A stretch of DNA of 64,000 nucleotides from Sporosarcina gallistercoris (GCF_014836415.1 NZ_JACSQY010000006.1:1-64000); one strand, 5' to 3'; shown: positions 1 to 9,341, numbered from the stretch's first letter. Notes: generated by a model not told the origin, from the sequence alone. A program made the numbers and translations.

Positions 1-82
1 CATACCGAACACGGAAGTTAAGTTCTTCAGCGCCGATGGTAGTAGGGGGCTTCCCCCTGTGAGAGTAGGACGTTGCCGGGCA
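1..82 (+). rRNA. rrf: 5S ribosomal RNA, 3' part
   Basis: The first ~82 bases match the 3' two-thirds of a bacterial 5S rRNA: the CCGAACACGGAAGTTAAG loop, the GCGCCGATGGTAGT segment, the GTGAGAGTAGG segment and the closing GCCGGGC. The 5' third lies outside the window. An rRNA operon therefore ends here, on the same strand as most of the conserved genes that follow. No tRNA gene follows; a terminator begins almost immediately. Confidence 0.93.
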
Positions 83-86
83 ATTT

Positions 87-127
87 AAAAAGCGAGTCAA
101 GGATTTTATTCCTTGGCTCGCTTTTTT
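87..127 (+). terminator. rRNA operon terminator
   Basis: A long near-perfect hairpin (arms around AGCGAGTCAAGGA and TCCTTGGCTCGCT) is followed by a run of six T. It begins about 5 bases after the 5S rRNA and fits Rho-independent termination of the rRNA operon. Confidence 0.9.
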
Positions 128-290
128 GTTTGACGTATTAATGGAGAAAGTCCCGCCCGTTTATTTTGAACAGTTGATAGGATGAAAAGTGTTTTTTAAC
201 TAATCGCAGGGTTGACTGTGAGGCATGTGGCAACAAAAGTCTCTCCCATAGCAAGAAGCATCCGTTTATCTACTTCACGCCTAGTACAGT

Positions 291-470
291 GCTCATAAAC
301 CTGGGCATCCGCTCATAAAAACATAAATGTGCTCATAAATGTGCAAACCCGCTCATAACCGTAGAAAACTGATCATAAAGCAGAAAAAACGCTCATAAAA
401 CTAGAAAAGCGCTCATAAATCAGAAAACCCGCTCATAAACCTTCAAAAGTGCTCATAAAATCACCGACTT
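291..470 (+). repeat. Repeat array 1, 20-bp period (GCTCATAA core)
   Basis: Nine copies of the core GCTCATAA (one is GATCATAA) start at 291, 311, 331, 351, 371, 391, 411, 431 and 451, an exact 20-bp pitch. The 12 bases between cores are A-rich and poorly conserved. An inverted core (TTATGAGC) sits at 518-525. The array lies between the rRNA terminator and the UPF0316 gene. The rest of this 600-base intergenic stretch holds no convincing ORF, only a TATAAT-like box at 636-641 without a good -35. There is no CRISPR-like repeat/spacer structure. Confidence 0.9.
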
Positions 471-738
471 CTTCTGAGGAAGAGCGCCATGCGAATATTA
501 CAATCAATTTCAAGGGATTATGAGCGCAATTAAAGTTTTATAAATACATTTCAACAGTTCGGAGCATTTTACAAGATTAATCCACACCATTGTGGTTTTC
601 TGAGCTATTCATAGAATGGGATAATTAACGCTTCATATAATCTACCAGTGATTCAGTTAGAGACAAAGTGTATGGAATTCACTTGTAATCATAGCGAATC
701 CCATGTACCATGTATCTTGTAGAATGGAGGGGTGCCAC

Positions 739-1275
739 ATGAATCCTTGGGTAATGGTTTTAATCATATTTGTGATTAATATCGTTTATGTAACATTTTC
801 CACGATTCGTATGATTTTAACTCTAAAAGGATATCGCTACTTTGCAGCCCTCGTTAGTATGTTCGAAGTGGTTATCTATGTAGTAGGCTTAGGGTTAGTA
901 TTGGATAGTCTGGATCAAATTCAAAATTTAGTTGCTTATGCGCTCGGCTTTGGCTCAGGCGTAGTTGTAGGTACAAAAATTGAAGAGAAAATGGCACTTG
1001 GTTATATCACCGTCAATGTTATTACAGATGAGCTGAATAGGGAATTGGCTTCGACGTTACGTGCGAAAGGTTATGGCGTAACAGATTGGTCTGCTCATGG
1101 GTTAGAAGGAAATCGTTCTGCCATGCAGATCTTAACCCCTCGTAAATATGAGCTGAAGCTATACACGACGATTGCTGAGCTGGATCCCAAAGCATTCATC
1201 ATCTCCTACGAACCTAAAACAATTCGAGGAGGATTTTGGGTCAAGACGGTTAAAAAAGGGAAGTTATTTAAGTGA
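739..1275 (+). CDS. UPF0316/DUF2179 membrane protein (YebE-like)
   Basis: A 178-residue protein with two or three N-terminal membrane segments (about residues 3-23, 32-55 and 60-80) and a soluble C-terminal DUF2179-type domain (about 110-165). It matches the UPF0316 family typified by B. subtilis YebE. The biochemical role is unknown; DUF2179 domains are often regulatory or ligand-binding. An upstream in-frame ATG exists at 703, but the GGAGGGG box at 726-732 selects the ATG at 739. The stop overlaps the GTG start of the next gene by 4 bases, so the two are translationally coupled. In B. subtilis the same pair precedes the purine operon, and here purB follows. Confidence 0.85.
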   Translation: MNPWVMVLIIFVINIVYVTFSTIRMILTLKGYRYFAALVSMFEVVIYVVGLGLVLDSLDQIQNLVAYALGFGSGVVVGTKIEEKMALGYITVNVITDELNRELASTLRAKGYGVTDWSAHGLEGNRSAMQILTPRKYELKLYTTIAELDPKAFIISYEPKTIRGGFWVKTVKKGKLFK

Positions 1276-1466
1276 AACAACGAAAAACAGTATGGTTTCA
1301 AGTTGAAGAACATGAGACAATTTCGGATTGCATAGATCGCATGAAAGCAGAAGGGTACATACCTGCTGGACGTCGGGAAGAACCGTTGTTCGAAGAACGG
1401 GATGGCCAATACGTGCCGATTCGCCAGATGATCCAGTTGAAAGGTGTGCTAGCAGATAGTGAATGA
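1272..1466 (+). CDS. NETI-motif small protein (YebG-like)
   Basis: A 64-residue cytoplasmic protein starting with GTG, overlapping the preceding stop codon (GTGA). It resembles B. subtilis YebG, whose family is named after an N-E-T-I motif; here the motif reads H-E-T-I at residues 14-17, followed by a charged C-terminal half. Function is unknown. It sits between the UPF0316 gene and purB, the conserved position at the head of the pur region. Only 32 bases separate it from purB, so all three are probably co-transcribed. Confidence 0.8.
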   Translation: MKQRKTVWFQVEEHETISDCIDRMKAEGYIPAGRREEPLFEERDGQYVPIRQMIQLKGVLADSE

Positions 1467-1498
1467 TCGAGTCAAGGACGCCAAGGAGGAACTAGACG

Positions 1499-2794
1499 AT
1501 GATTGAACGGTATACACGCCCTGAAATGGGAGCGATTTGGACAGATGAAAATAAATACAACGCGTGGTTGGAAGTTGAGATATTAGCGAGCGAAGCATGG
1601 GCTGAGCTTGGAGATGTTCCGAAAGAAGACGTTGAGAAAATTCGTCAAAATGCTGGATTTTCTGTTGACCGGATTCTTGAAATTGAAGAAGAAACCCGGC
1701 ATGACGTTGTCGCTTTCACACGGGCTGTTTCAGAAACACTCGGGGAAGAACGCAAGTGGGTCCATTACGGACTTACTTCAACCGATGTTGTAGATACTGC
1801 GCTTTCGTATTTACTGCTTCAAGCCAACAAAATTTTACGAGCTGATATCGTGAGATTCATCGACATTCTTTCTGAAAAGGCGAAGGCTCACAAATACACG
1901 GTTATGATGGGACGTACGCATGGTGTACATGCAGAGCCGACTACATTCGGTCTCAAGCTGGCTTTGTGGCATGAAGAGATGAAACGTAACTTAGAGCGGT
2001 TTGACGCAGCGGCTGCATCTGTACAAGCAGGTAAAATTTCTGGCGCAGTAGGCACCTATGCGAATGTTGACCCGTTTGTGGAGCAGTATGTATGCGAGAA
2101 GTTAGGTCTGACCCCAGCACCTGTTTCTACACAAACTTTGCAACGGGATCGTCATGCGCAATACTTATCGACTTTGGCGTTGGTTGCGACATCCATTGAA
2201 AAGTTTGCGGTGGAGATTCGCGGACTCCAGAAGTCTGAAACACGGGAAGTGGAAGAATTCTTTGCAAAAGGACAAAAAGGTTCTTCTGCAATGCCACACA
2301 AACGCAATCCTATCGGTTCTGAAAATATGGCGGGTCTTTCACGTCTGATTCGAGGTTACATGCTCACAGCGTATGAGAATGTGCCATTATGGCATGAACG
2401 GGATATTTCCCATTCATCTGCAGAGCGTGTAATTCTGCCGGATGCAACGATAGCGCTCAATTACATGTTGAATCGTTTTGGTAATATCGTGAAAAACTTG
2501 ACGGTCTATCCGGAAAATATGAAGCGCAATATGGACCGCACGCATGGCTTGATTTACTCTCAACGAGTGTTGTTGTCATTGATCGATAAAGGAATGTCCC
2601 GTGAAGCAGCATACGATACAGTTCAGCCGTTAACAGCAACGTCATGGGACGAGCAACGTTCGTTTAAAGAATTGGTCAAAGAAAACTCAACGATTACTAG
2701 TCATTTGAATGAAGCAGAGATTGATGAGTGTTTTGATTACAATTATCACCTACAAAAAATTGATCTGATTTTTGAAAGAATCGGTTTAGCATAA
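1499..2794 (+). CDS. purB: Adenylosuccinate lyase
   Basis: A 431-residue member of the fumarase/aspartase superfamily. It cleaves SAICAR to AICAR in de novo purine synthesis and adenylosuccinate to AMP in the IMP-to-AMP branch, in the cytoplasm. The superfamily signature [10 protein letters not shown] lies near residue 262, on the flexible catalytic loop. An AAGGAGG box sits a few bases upstream of the ATG. In B. subtilis purB is inside the purEKBCSQLFMNHD operon; here purE and purK do not precede it and a strong terminator follows directly, so purB is cut off from the rest of the pathway. Its AMP-forming role may explain its retention. Confidence 0.97.
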   Translation: MIERYTRPEMGAIWTDENKYNAWLEVEILASEAWAELGDVPKEDVEKIRQNAGFSVDRILEIEEETRHDVVAFTRAVSETLGEERKWVHYGLTSTDVVDTALSYLLLQANKILRADIVRFIDILSEKAKAHKYTVMMGRTHGVHAEPTTFGLKLALWHEEMKRNLERFDAAAASVQAGKISGAVGTYANVDPFVEQYVCEKLGLTPAPVSTQTLQRDRHAQYLSTLALVATSIEKFAVEIRGLQKSETREVEEFFAKGQKGSSAMPHKRNPIGSENMAGLSRLIRGYMLTAYENVPLWHERDISHSSAERVILPDATIALNYMLNRFGNIVKNLTVYPENMKRNMDRTHGLIYSQRVLLSLIDKGMSREAAYDTVQPLTATSWDEQRSFKELVKENSTITSHLNEAEIDECFDYNYHLQKIDLIFERIGLA

Positions 2795-2810
2795 TACTAG
2801 ATAAACGATG

Positions 2811-2847
2811 AAAAAGGTTTCGGCATAGTAGCCGAAACCTTTTTTTA
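2811..2847. terminator. Bidirectional terminator between purB and the ger operon
   Basis: The hairpin AAAAAGGTTTCGGC ... GCCGAAACCTTTTT has A- and T-runs on both sides. It can end purB on the plus strand and the germinant receptor operon on the minus strand; the last codons of the latter overlap the T-run. Confidence 0.9.
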
Positions 2848-3963
2848 ATTCATTGCGCCAACTGCTTTCAGCTGCATATTCACTTTCACGTCGAATTCGA
2901 GTTCCGGATAAATGGCTTTCCACTTGTCCAGCGTATCTTTAGTATTTAATCGTGACGACCGGTATTTCAAACCGAATCCGAATGGATCAACATTCTTCTC
3001 CTGGAGATGGACAAATAAGTCCTTTACTTGTTCTTCAAACTGTTCCCCGGATATTTTGCTATAATGATCGAGCTCTTCCAGTTTTAATATTTTGTTGGAT
3101 TCGCTAATCGCTCCGATTGCTTTTATGTTGACTTCTGCTCGAGGCTTCTGTCCGTTTTTTACGTGCATTTTCACTTTCATTTTCACACGGTCCAATGTGA
3201 GCATGAATTTGTAGCCGGCATTTTCAATTCGATAGCCGTATCCGGAGGCACCAACAACAAGTGTATTATTCAATTTTGTTTGTGTTGGTGTTAATATGAC
3301 AGGTTCGACCTTATTTTTTAGAACAATGGAGTGGTTAATTGTTAACTGGGTACCTGAGTCGTTTGCTTCCACGATAGGAAGCACGGAACTCTGTCCTTTC
3401 GTATCGTATTCACGACGAAATTCGAACAAAAAGGTCGTTGTGACGAACGGACTTTCCGTACCTGTTTTGTCAAAGAAATTATAGAGCGCATTTTCACCTG
3501 CTGCTTCAAGAGGAGGTTGAACTTTAAGCACATCTTCAGCAGTCGGTTTTGCCATTAGTACATATAATATGAGTTGTAGGTCACCGCGTCGGACGAAGTA
3601 ATCCATTAAAGGAAACAAATCTCCTGACAGCAAGTCCTCATTCAATGCGAGGATTTTTGTTTGGCTGAAATCCATCACTTTATCTTCTTGTGTCTCGAGA
3701 AAACGGATGGCTTCCGCAACTGAATCACTCTCATGTTCTAAAAAAGTATATTCATTTGCTGTTGAAGATTTTAAAGAGGCAATGGGCTTTGCAAGTTTAA
3801 TCGTTACTTTAAACTTTTTGTCTGTCTCCTCGGCAGGGTCGACCCCGATTCCGACCACAAAAGAGCGCTTGTCCACCCCTTTGTACGCACATCCTGAAAT
3901 AGAGGAAATAAGAGCAATTAAAAGAATGGAAAGAATGATGACTTTCGTCCATCTTCTACTCAT
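2845..3963 (-). CDS. Ger(x)C family germinant receptor lipoprotein (C subunit)
   Basis: A 372-residue spore germination receptor C subunit, anchored as a lipoprotein on the spore inner membrane. The N-terminus has a positively charged start, a hydrophobic stretch and a lipobox (I-S-G-C, Cys25). The rest fits the three-domain Ger(x)C fold (GerAC/GerBC/GerKC family). It is the last gene of the A-B-C operon; its ATG overlaps the stop of the B-subunit gene by 4 bases. With A and B it should form a nutrient-sensing receptor. Which germinant it senses cannot be told from sequence. Confidence 0.93.
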   Translation of the reverse strand: MSRRWTKVIILSILLIALISSISGCAYKGVDKRSFVVGIGVDPAEETDKKFKVTIKLAKPIASLKSSTANEYTFLEHESDSVAEAIRFLETQEDKVMDFSQTKILALNEDLLSGDLFPLMDYFVRRGDLQLILYVLMAKPTAEDVLKVQPPLEAAGENALYNFFDKTGTESPFVTTTFLFEFRREYDTKGQSSVLPIVEANDSGTQLTINHSIVLKNKVEPVILTPTQTKLNNTLVVGASGYGYRIENAGYKFMLTLDRVKMKVKMHVKNGQKPRAEVNIKAIGAISESNKILKLEELDHYSKISGEQFEEQVKDLFVHLQEKNVDPFGFGLKYRSSRLNTKDTLDKWKAIYPELEFDVKVNMQLKAVGAMN

Positions 3964-5054
3964 TTGGAAGCCCCTTTCTTAATAGCCATCATAGTGAGGA
4001 AGAACACGGCTAAAAATAGTGGCATTGCGTAGTAGTAATATCTCGTATAGTGATAGAGATCATATTGTGAGAGAAGTGCCGTTAGCCACAAGCCAAGTGA
4101 GGCAAAAACAAGGACAACAAGAAAAGGCGTGAAGTTCTGCTGTTTGACTTGTAGTGCCTTCAATCGGAAAACGCTTAGTATCAGTTTATAAGAGACATGC
4201 CAGTGAATGATGATGCTGACAAAGGCGAGCGTCACAAAAAGAAACATGAAAATGAAAACGACGCGTTCGATAATTCCGAATTTCATGCGAACGGCATCTG
4301 CAGAAGAAGTCCAAGGAAAGATAAGCTGATCGATTTGGTCGAATCCGGAAAGACCAATGGGTATGAAATAGGAAGTAACCAGCATGAATACCCCGAATAT
4401 ACCGATAGCAGCCAGCGAGAGACTCGAGAGTTTCTGTTTTTCCTTAAAATAACGGTTAAAGACGATGAGGTTGCTGCAGCCTAGGAACATAAAAAAGGTA
4501 GCAGCAATCGAGCTGTATTTAGGCATTTGATTTATATGCATGAGCGCTAAACGGGCTTGGTCCCAGTCCACCTCGCTAGCAGAATAGAGCTTGAAGAACA
4601 TGAGAACTCCTACAGGAATCATAAGAATAAAAACAATTTCCAATGTAAAGAGAACACTCTTGGATTTCAGCAATACGCCAAAAAACACAGTAACCACTAT
4701 GGATAAAGTGATCGTATAGATGGACATTTCCGGTGTCAGAAAAGTGATGAGTAAAAAGACAGTCATGATAAGAGTAATCAGCCCAGCAATATACCAAAGG
4801 ATTGCGAAATATATGGTTACAGATATGCGAACGCTAGAGGACGTATATGCCTGCAGCAAGTCGATAAAGTCCATTCCTGGAAATTGGATGAAAAACTTGA
4901 TAGTGATATACGTAAACAGCATGCCAGCTGCCGTACCAATTAACATAGAACCAATAGCGCCATCTGCGGATTGCACCAATAATATACGGGGGATAGGGGT
5001 CGTGATAATCGCCATCATATTGGTAAATATCAAGTAATATAAAAAACGGCTCAC
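3960..5054 (-). CDS. GerB-family germinant receptor permease (B subunit)
   Basis: A 364-residue integral membrane protein with about ten hydrophobic segments along its length. It fits the spore germination B-subunit family (GerAB/GerKB, APC superfamily), thought to bind the germinant. Length is typical. The start overlaps the A-subunit stop and the stop overlaps the C-subunit start, each by 4 bases, indicating tight translational coupling. Expression is expected in the forespore (sigma-G regulon in B. subtilis), but I could not find a convincing sigma-G promoter. Confidence 0.92.
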   Translation of the reverse strand: MSRFLYYLIFTNMMAIITTPIPRILLVQSADGAIGSMLIGTAAGMLFTYITIKFFIQFPGMDFIDLLQAYTSSSVRISVTIYFAILWYIAGLITLIMTVFLLITFLTPEMSIYTITLSIVVTVFFGVLLKSKSVLFTLEIVFILMIPVGVLMFFKLYSASEVDWDQARLALMHINQMPKYSSIAATFFMFLGCSNLIVFNRYFKEKQKLSSLSLAAIGIFGVFMLVTSYFIPIGLSGFDQIDQLIFPWTSSADAVRMKFGIIERVVFIFMFLFVTLAFVSIIIHWHVSYKLILSVFRLKALQVKQQNFTPFLVVLVFASLGLWLTALLSQYDLYHYTRYYYYAMPLFLAVFFLTMMAIKKGASK

Positions 5055-6412
5055 TCGCTATTCACCATCTTTTCACTCCGCTTGCTGCGCCATCCGATTC
5101 GTAAATACGGTTCGCCGAAACTGTCCAGGTTTGTGAGGTGGATGATGAGTAAAAGCGTTCCGGATATCAGGCCGATTAATCCAAATAGTGACGTAAATAG
5201 AATCAGGAACAAACGTCCGATTCTTACCGCGAAACCAAGTTCGTTCATCGGAATAACAAATGTAGAAATGGCCACAATCGCAATGACCATAATCAAGACA
5301 TTGGAGGCGAGAGAGGCTTCCGTTGCAGCGGTTCCTAAGATCAACCCACCTACTGTAGTAGCTGCTGCGTTGATAGATCTAGGAAGCCGTACGCTGGCCT
5401 CTGTCAGCAATTCCACAAACAAAAGCATGATAATGACTTCTATAAAGGAAGGATAAGGAACCCCGATTCGGCTGCCTGCAATGGTCAGCGTTAGTTCAGG
5501 GCTCAATACTTCAGGTGAATATGCCGTGAATGCAACATACAAACTCGGTAATAATAAACAATTTAGCAGACCGAACCAACCGAGTAATGTATTGTACAGT
5601 GAGATGATATAGGTGTGGTAGTTCTCTTCCATCGAGACCATGAAGTCGAAGAAGATAACGGGTAAGATAATGGCATAAGGAGAATTATCAACGAGCAAGA
5701 CGATTTTTCCTCCTGTTAAGTTATAGACAATCCGATCAGGCCGTTCTGTAAGAATCGAGGTTGGAAACAGTGTGAAACGCCTGCTTGTTAGGCGAACAGC
5801 GAGTTCACCGGCGGATTGGAGGAGAGGTTCGTCTAAAGCATCCAGCTTTTCTTTCACTCGACGAAGCACGTCAACGTCCACTTCTTTTTCATCGTAAAGA
5901 AGTGCAATCGACATTCTGCTTTTGTCGGTCAATTGCTGGGTTTCAACGTATAGATTCGGTTGATGATAATGCTGCCTGACGATACTAACATTGGTTTCAA
6001 GATCTTCACTAAGGGCGAGTTGCGGGCCGTGTATCGTTGTTTCTGAAATCGTCATACTTTGCAATGTGTTTCCCAACTTCCTGAACTCAAGCACACTATA
6101 GGTGGACTCTGCATAGACGAGTACAAAGCCGGAAGTGAGCATAGTGAGAAGTTCGTCAGGCTGGGGCGGGTCCAACCGATTCGGCAGACCTTGTATGTAA
6201 GCAGCAAATTTCTGTTCATTATCCAGCTCAAAAAAGGGTTTGATGATGGTTTGCTGCAGGGCGGCGCCATCCACAACGGTTTTCATATAAAGAAGATGGG
6301 CGTGGGCGTCATCGAGTGAAAGGGGAACGTGTAAAACGTCGAAAGAAGAAGGCAGTGAATCAGATATGGATTTCATGAATAGCGGCATCTCTTGTTTTTT
6401 GCTTTCTGTCAT
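5051..6412 (-). CDS. GerA-family germinant receptor A subunit
   Basis: A 453-residue A subunit of a spore germinant receptor. It has a hydrophilic N-terminal domain of about 230 residues, then membrane segments in the C-terminal half (roughly 250-420), the GerAA/GerKA architecture. It is slightly short for the family, mainly at the N-terminal domain. It is the first gene of the minus-strand A-B-C operon. Its Shine-Dalgarno sequence (AAAGGAGT, complement of 6421-6428) is in one arm of a long inverted repeat, which may control translation. A complete receptor operon implies the organism forms endospores. Confidence 0.93.
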   Translation of the reverse strand: MTESKKQEMPLFMKSISDSLPSSFDVLHVPLSLDDAHAHLLYMKTVVDGAALQQTIIKPFFELDNEQKFAAYIQGLPNRLDPPQPDELLTMLTSGFVLVYAESTYSVLEFRKLGNTLQSMTISETTIHGPQLALSEDLETNVSIVRQHYHQPNLYVETQQLTDKSRMSIALLYDEKEVDVDVLRRVKEKLDALDEPLLQSAGELAVRLTSRRFTLFPTSILTERPDRIVYNLTGGKIVLLVDNSPYAIILPVIFFDFMVSMEENYHTYIISLYNTLLGWFGLLNCLLLPSLYVAFTAYSPEVLSPELTLTIAGSRIGVPYPSFIEVIIMLLFVELLTEASVRLPRSINAAATTVGGLILGTAATEASLASNVLIMVIAIVAISTFVIPMNELGFAVRIGRLFLILFTSLFGLIGLISGTLLLIIHLTNLDSFGEPYLRIGWRSKRSEKMVNSE

Positions 6413-6420
6413 CCCAGTTC

Positions 6421-6470
6421 ACTCCTTTACGGTTAGGCATATAGTGTACTCAGCCTAACCGAAAAGGAGT
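6421..6470 (-). promoter_or_regulatory. Inverted repeat covering the germinant receptor ribosome binding site
   Basis: Arms 6421-6438 and 6453-6470 pair at 17 of 18 positions around a 14-base loop. On the minus strand the 3' arm contains the AAAGGAGT ribosome binding site of the A-subunit gene. The structure could act as an RNA switch that hides the site, or as a DNA operator. There is no T-run, so it is not an ordinary terminator. Confidence 0.7.
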
Positions 6471-6503
6471 GATTTTATTCTGAATGAATGAGGTTGAGTG
6501 AAA

Positions 6504-6776
6504 GGCGCTCATAAACCGAGGAAAGAGATCATAACCATGGGGAAAGCGCTCATAAACCAAGGGAAATGATCATAACCACAAGGAAAGCGCTCATAAACCG
6601 AGGAAAATGATTATAAATCAAGGAAAGCGCTCATAAACCGAGGAAAATGATCATAAATCAAGGAAAGCGCTCATAAACCAAGGAAAATGATCATAAATCA
6701 AGGAAAGCGCTCATAAACCAAGGAAAATGCTCATATATCGAGAAAAGCGCTCATAAACCAAGAAAAATGATCATAA
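6504..6776 (+). repeat. Repeat array 2, alternating GCTCATAA / GATCATAA every 20-21 bp
   Basis: Fourteen cores start at 6507, 6527, 6548, 6568, 6589, 6609, 6629, 6649, 6669, 6689, 6709, 6729, 6749 and 6769. GCTCATAA and GATCATAA (once GATTATAA) alternate for the first ten or eleven units, giving a compound unit of about 40-41 bp. Spacers are mostly variants of ACCGAGGAAA and ATCAAGGAAAGC. The array fills the gap between the germinant operon promoter region and the 3' end of the methyltransferase gene. Neither strand has a gene-like ORF here. Confidence 0.92.
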
Positions 6777-6792
6777 CCACTCAAGCCGCCAC

Positions 6793-7485
6793 TTATTCCG
6801 CTACGCACATCCACGCGTTAAAAAACGTCGTCTGGAAAAATTGAGTGATGCGTCCAAATCCAGCATCGCGCAACAAACTTACAATGTCCTCAGAAGGAAC
6901 AAATGACAACGCGCGCACTGTTTTCTCCATTTCCAACACTTGCAGCTCGGACAACGAAGATCGGTCGATCCAGCTTTGGCGCCACAGCCCGAACAATTCA
7001 TCGAATGACGGATCGTTGCGATCTCCCGCCATGGAGGCGATCACAAAGGGTGCACCCGGCTTCAGCCGCTTCCGGATCTCCTGAAGCACTGTCAATTTCT
7101 CCTCGATGCTATCAATAAAATGCAACACTAGAAGACACGATGCAGCATCATATAAGTGCTCCATCTGAACATCCCCTGCACTCCCTGAGACAAACTCCGC
7201 ACGCTCCTGACCAAATCGGCTTTCAACTTTCGAACGTGCTTCCTGTAGCATCGGTTCAGAAGGATCTGCCGCAGTGAACTTCCACGATGGATTGTGCTCC
7301 GCGAACTCCAGTAATTCATTGCCACCACCTGCACCGATCACGAGAACCTCAGCGTTGTCCTCCGCATGCATCCGAAGGGCCGTATTTGCAAGTCGGACGA
7401 GCCCATCATAAGTCGGCAGTGTCCGGCGGATCCCTCTATCGTATTCAGTTGCAGTATCCGCATCGAATGTTAGTCGTTCAGTCAA
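6793..7485 (-). CDS. Class I SAM-dependent methyltransferase
   Basis: About 230 residues with a Rossmann-type SAM domain: motif I is V-I-G-A-G-G-G-N-E-L, then an acidic strand end (A-A-D-P-S), then a motif IV region (A-S-C-L-L-V-L-H-F). The C-terminal third resembles small-molecule methyltransferases of the UbiE/Tam type. The substrate is unknown. The start is placed at TTG 7485, nine bases after an AGGAGG box (complement of 7495-7500); the ATG at 7494 abuts that box and is less likely. It is a single gene, divergent from yerA, and shows no obvious link to the germination operon. Confidence 0.85.
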   Translation of the reverse strand: MTERLTFDADTATEYDRGIRRTLPTYDGLVRLANTALRMHAEDNAEVLVIGAGGGNELLEFAEHNPSWKFTAADPSEPMLQEARSKVESRFGQERAEFVSGSAGDVQMEHLYDAASCLLVLHFIDSIEEKLTVLQEIRKRLKPGAPFVIASMAGDRNDPSFDELFGLWRQSWIDRSSLSELQVLEMEKTVRALSFVPSEDIVSLLRDAGFGRITQFFQTTFFNAWMCVAE

Positions 7486-7622
7486 TGAAATCATCCTCCT
7501 AAAAGTTCTCTGCACTAAGTTTTCGCTACCAACACCTGCAGTTCCTCCATTCACCATCTATTCACAATTTCCAAGCTATGGTAGGATACATGTAGCAAAC
7601 GATGATAAGGGAGACGATCTCA

Positions 7623-9341
7623 ATGTGGAACGCAGAAGAAATCGCTTCGCAACTTGCCGTCATTGACGGAAAGGAAGCACCGGATTTAATCATAACGAAT
7701 GCAACTTACTTACATTCCGTCTTAAAGCAATGGAAAACCGGTACGATCTGGATCAAACACGGTCGCATTCTCTATACAGGAGAGCGCATGCCAGTATTGA
7801 CAGAAGGTGCTGAACAGATCGACGCGACAGGTAAATGGATTGTCCCAGGATACATAGAACCTCACGTCCACCCATTTCAGTTGTATAACCCGGAAACGTT
7901 CGCACAATTCGCAGCTCAACACGGAACGACGACGTTTTTAGCAGATAACTTAATGCTGCTGATGTCGATTGACCAAAAACAAGCATTCACGTTACTCGAC
8001 CAATTGAAAGAACTGCCGTTTACCTTCTACTGGTGGGCACGCATGGATTCTCAGACGAATTTGCAAAACGAAGCGGAAGTCTTTGCCCCTGAAAAAGTGG
8101 CTGAATGGCTGAAGCGCGATGACGTACTCATGGGTGGAGAACTGACAGGATGGCCCCGTTTGTTAAAAGGCGACCCTGTCATGACCGCATCGCTTGAAAA
8201 AGCGAAACAGCTTGGAAAAAAAGTCGAAGGACACTTCCCGGGTGCTTCTGAACGTACACTGGCTCGCATGCGCCTTCTCGGTGTGAACGGAGACCATGAG
8301 TCGATGACGGCGGATGAAGTAGAAGCACGCTTGCTGCAAGGATACGCAGTGACACTCCGCGAATCGTCCATACGTCCGGACTTGAAACCGTTGCTCGAGG
8401 GCATTCTTGAAAAGGAACTCGACGTATTCGATCATCTCATGATGACGACAGACGGTTCACCGCCACTGTTTCACGAAGACGGTGTGATGGATAAATGCAT
8501 CCGGATTGCACTGGAAGCTGGTGTCGACCCGATCGATGCGTACCAAATGGCGTCTTATAACATAGCGAGGTACTATGACATCGATGAATTACATAGTGTT
8601 ATAGCACCGGGACGTTTTGCAACACTGAATTTTTTATCGGACATGAAAGAACCGGAACCGACGGACGTGTTGTCAAAAGGCATCTGGCTGAAACGCGATG
8701 GACAAGCATGCACCGAATTCAACAAAGCGGATTGGTCAGTGTTCCCGGAGTTTGCACCTGACTTCGATCTCACCTTAGTAGATGTAACAGCAACCGAATC
8801 CATCGGCATCGACATGCTGAATGACGTCATCACGAAGCCTTACGAGACAACTGTAGATCTAACTGCTGAGCGGTTAGAAGGAGATCACCATGAATCTTTC
8901 CTTGCCCTTATTGATCGGAATGGAAAGTGGCGGGTGAATACAGTCATCAAAGGGTTCGCACGCTCCGTGCAAGGTCTTGCTTCTTCGTATTCCAACACGG
9001 GTGACATCATTTTGATCGGCAAAGACAAAAACGAGATGCTCCGCGCGTTCCGCCATCTGAAAAAACTAGGCGGAGGAATCGTACTTGCTGAAAATGGTGA
9101 AGTGATCTCTGAATTGCCACTCTCTATAGGAGGAAGTCTTTCGGATGAGCCTATAGAGCAGCTGAGCGAACTGGAACGCTGTTTTAAAAATGCCTTGCGC
9201 GAGAGAGGATACGACAAAGGGGATGCCATCTACAGCTTGCTCTTTCTCCAATCCACCCATTTGCCCTATGTACGGGTAACCCAGCTTGGTGTTGCAGATG
9301 TGATGAAAAATCAGGTTTTGATTTCAAAAACAGAACGATAG
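7623..9341 (+). CDS. yerA: Adenine deaminase-like amidohydrolase (YerA)
   Basis: A 572-residue amidohydrolase of the adenine deaminase family (adenine to hypoxanthine plus ammonia in characterised members). The metal-binding H-x-H motif is present as E-P-H-V-H-P near residue 88. The orthologue by context is B. subtilis YerA, a paralogue of AdeC with no firmly assigned reaction, so the call is to family only. The ATG at 7623 follows an AAGGGAG box; an in-frame ATG at 7602 lacks one. It heads the yerA-yerB-yerC group, with yerB beginning 10 bases after its stop. Confidence 0.88.
   Translation: MWNAEEIASQLAVIDGKEAPDLIITNATYLHSVLKQWKTGTIWIKHGRILYTGERMPVLTEGAEQIDATGKWIVPGYIEPHVHPFQLYNPETFAQFAAQHGTTTFLADNLMLLMSIDQKQAFTLLDQLKELPFTFYWWARMDSQTNLQNEAEVFAPEKVAEWLKRDDVLMGGELTGWPRLLKGDPVMTASLEKAKQLGKKVEGHFPGASERTLARMRLLGVNGDHESMTADEVEARLLQGYAVTLRESSIRPDLKPLLEGILEKELDVFDHLMMTTDGSPPLFHEDGVMDKCIRIALEAGVDPIDAYQMASYNIARYYDIDELHSVIAPGRFATLNFLSDMKEPEPTDVLSKGIWLKRDGQACTEFNKADWSVFPEFAPDFDLTLVDVTATESIGIDMLNDVITKPYETTVDLTAERLEGDHHESFLALIDRNGKWRVNTVIKGFARSVQGLASSYSNTGDIILIGKDKNEMLRAFRHLKKLGGGIVLAENGEVISELPLSIGGSLSDEPIEQLSELERCFKNALRERGYDKGDAIYSLLFLQSTHLPYVRVTQLGVADVMKNQVLISKTER

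Noticed and set aside
291..470. Array 1 (and arrays 2-4) as a CRISPR
   Set aside because: Unit is only 20-21 bp with an 8-base core and degenerate, related spacers; no cas genes are near. The structure is a periodic tandem repeat, not repeat/unique spacer.
555..565. PurR box (GTTCGG, reverse CCGAAC) upstream of the purB operon
   Set aside because: Only one half-site with poor flanks; no second inverted box at the usual spacing.
630..700. Purine riboswitch before the UPF0316-purB operon
   Set aside because: A CATATAATC-like start occurs at about 634, but the conserved loops and second stem of the purine aptamer are missing.
6793..7485. The methyltransferase as part of the germination operon
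   Set aside because: A repeat array and the operon promoter region separate them, and it has its own TTG start with AGGAGG.
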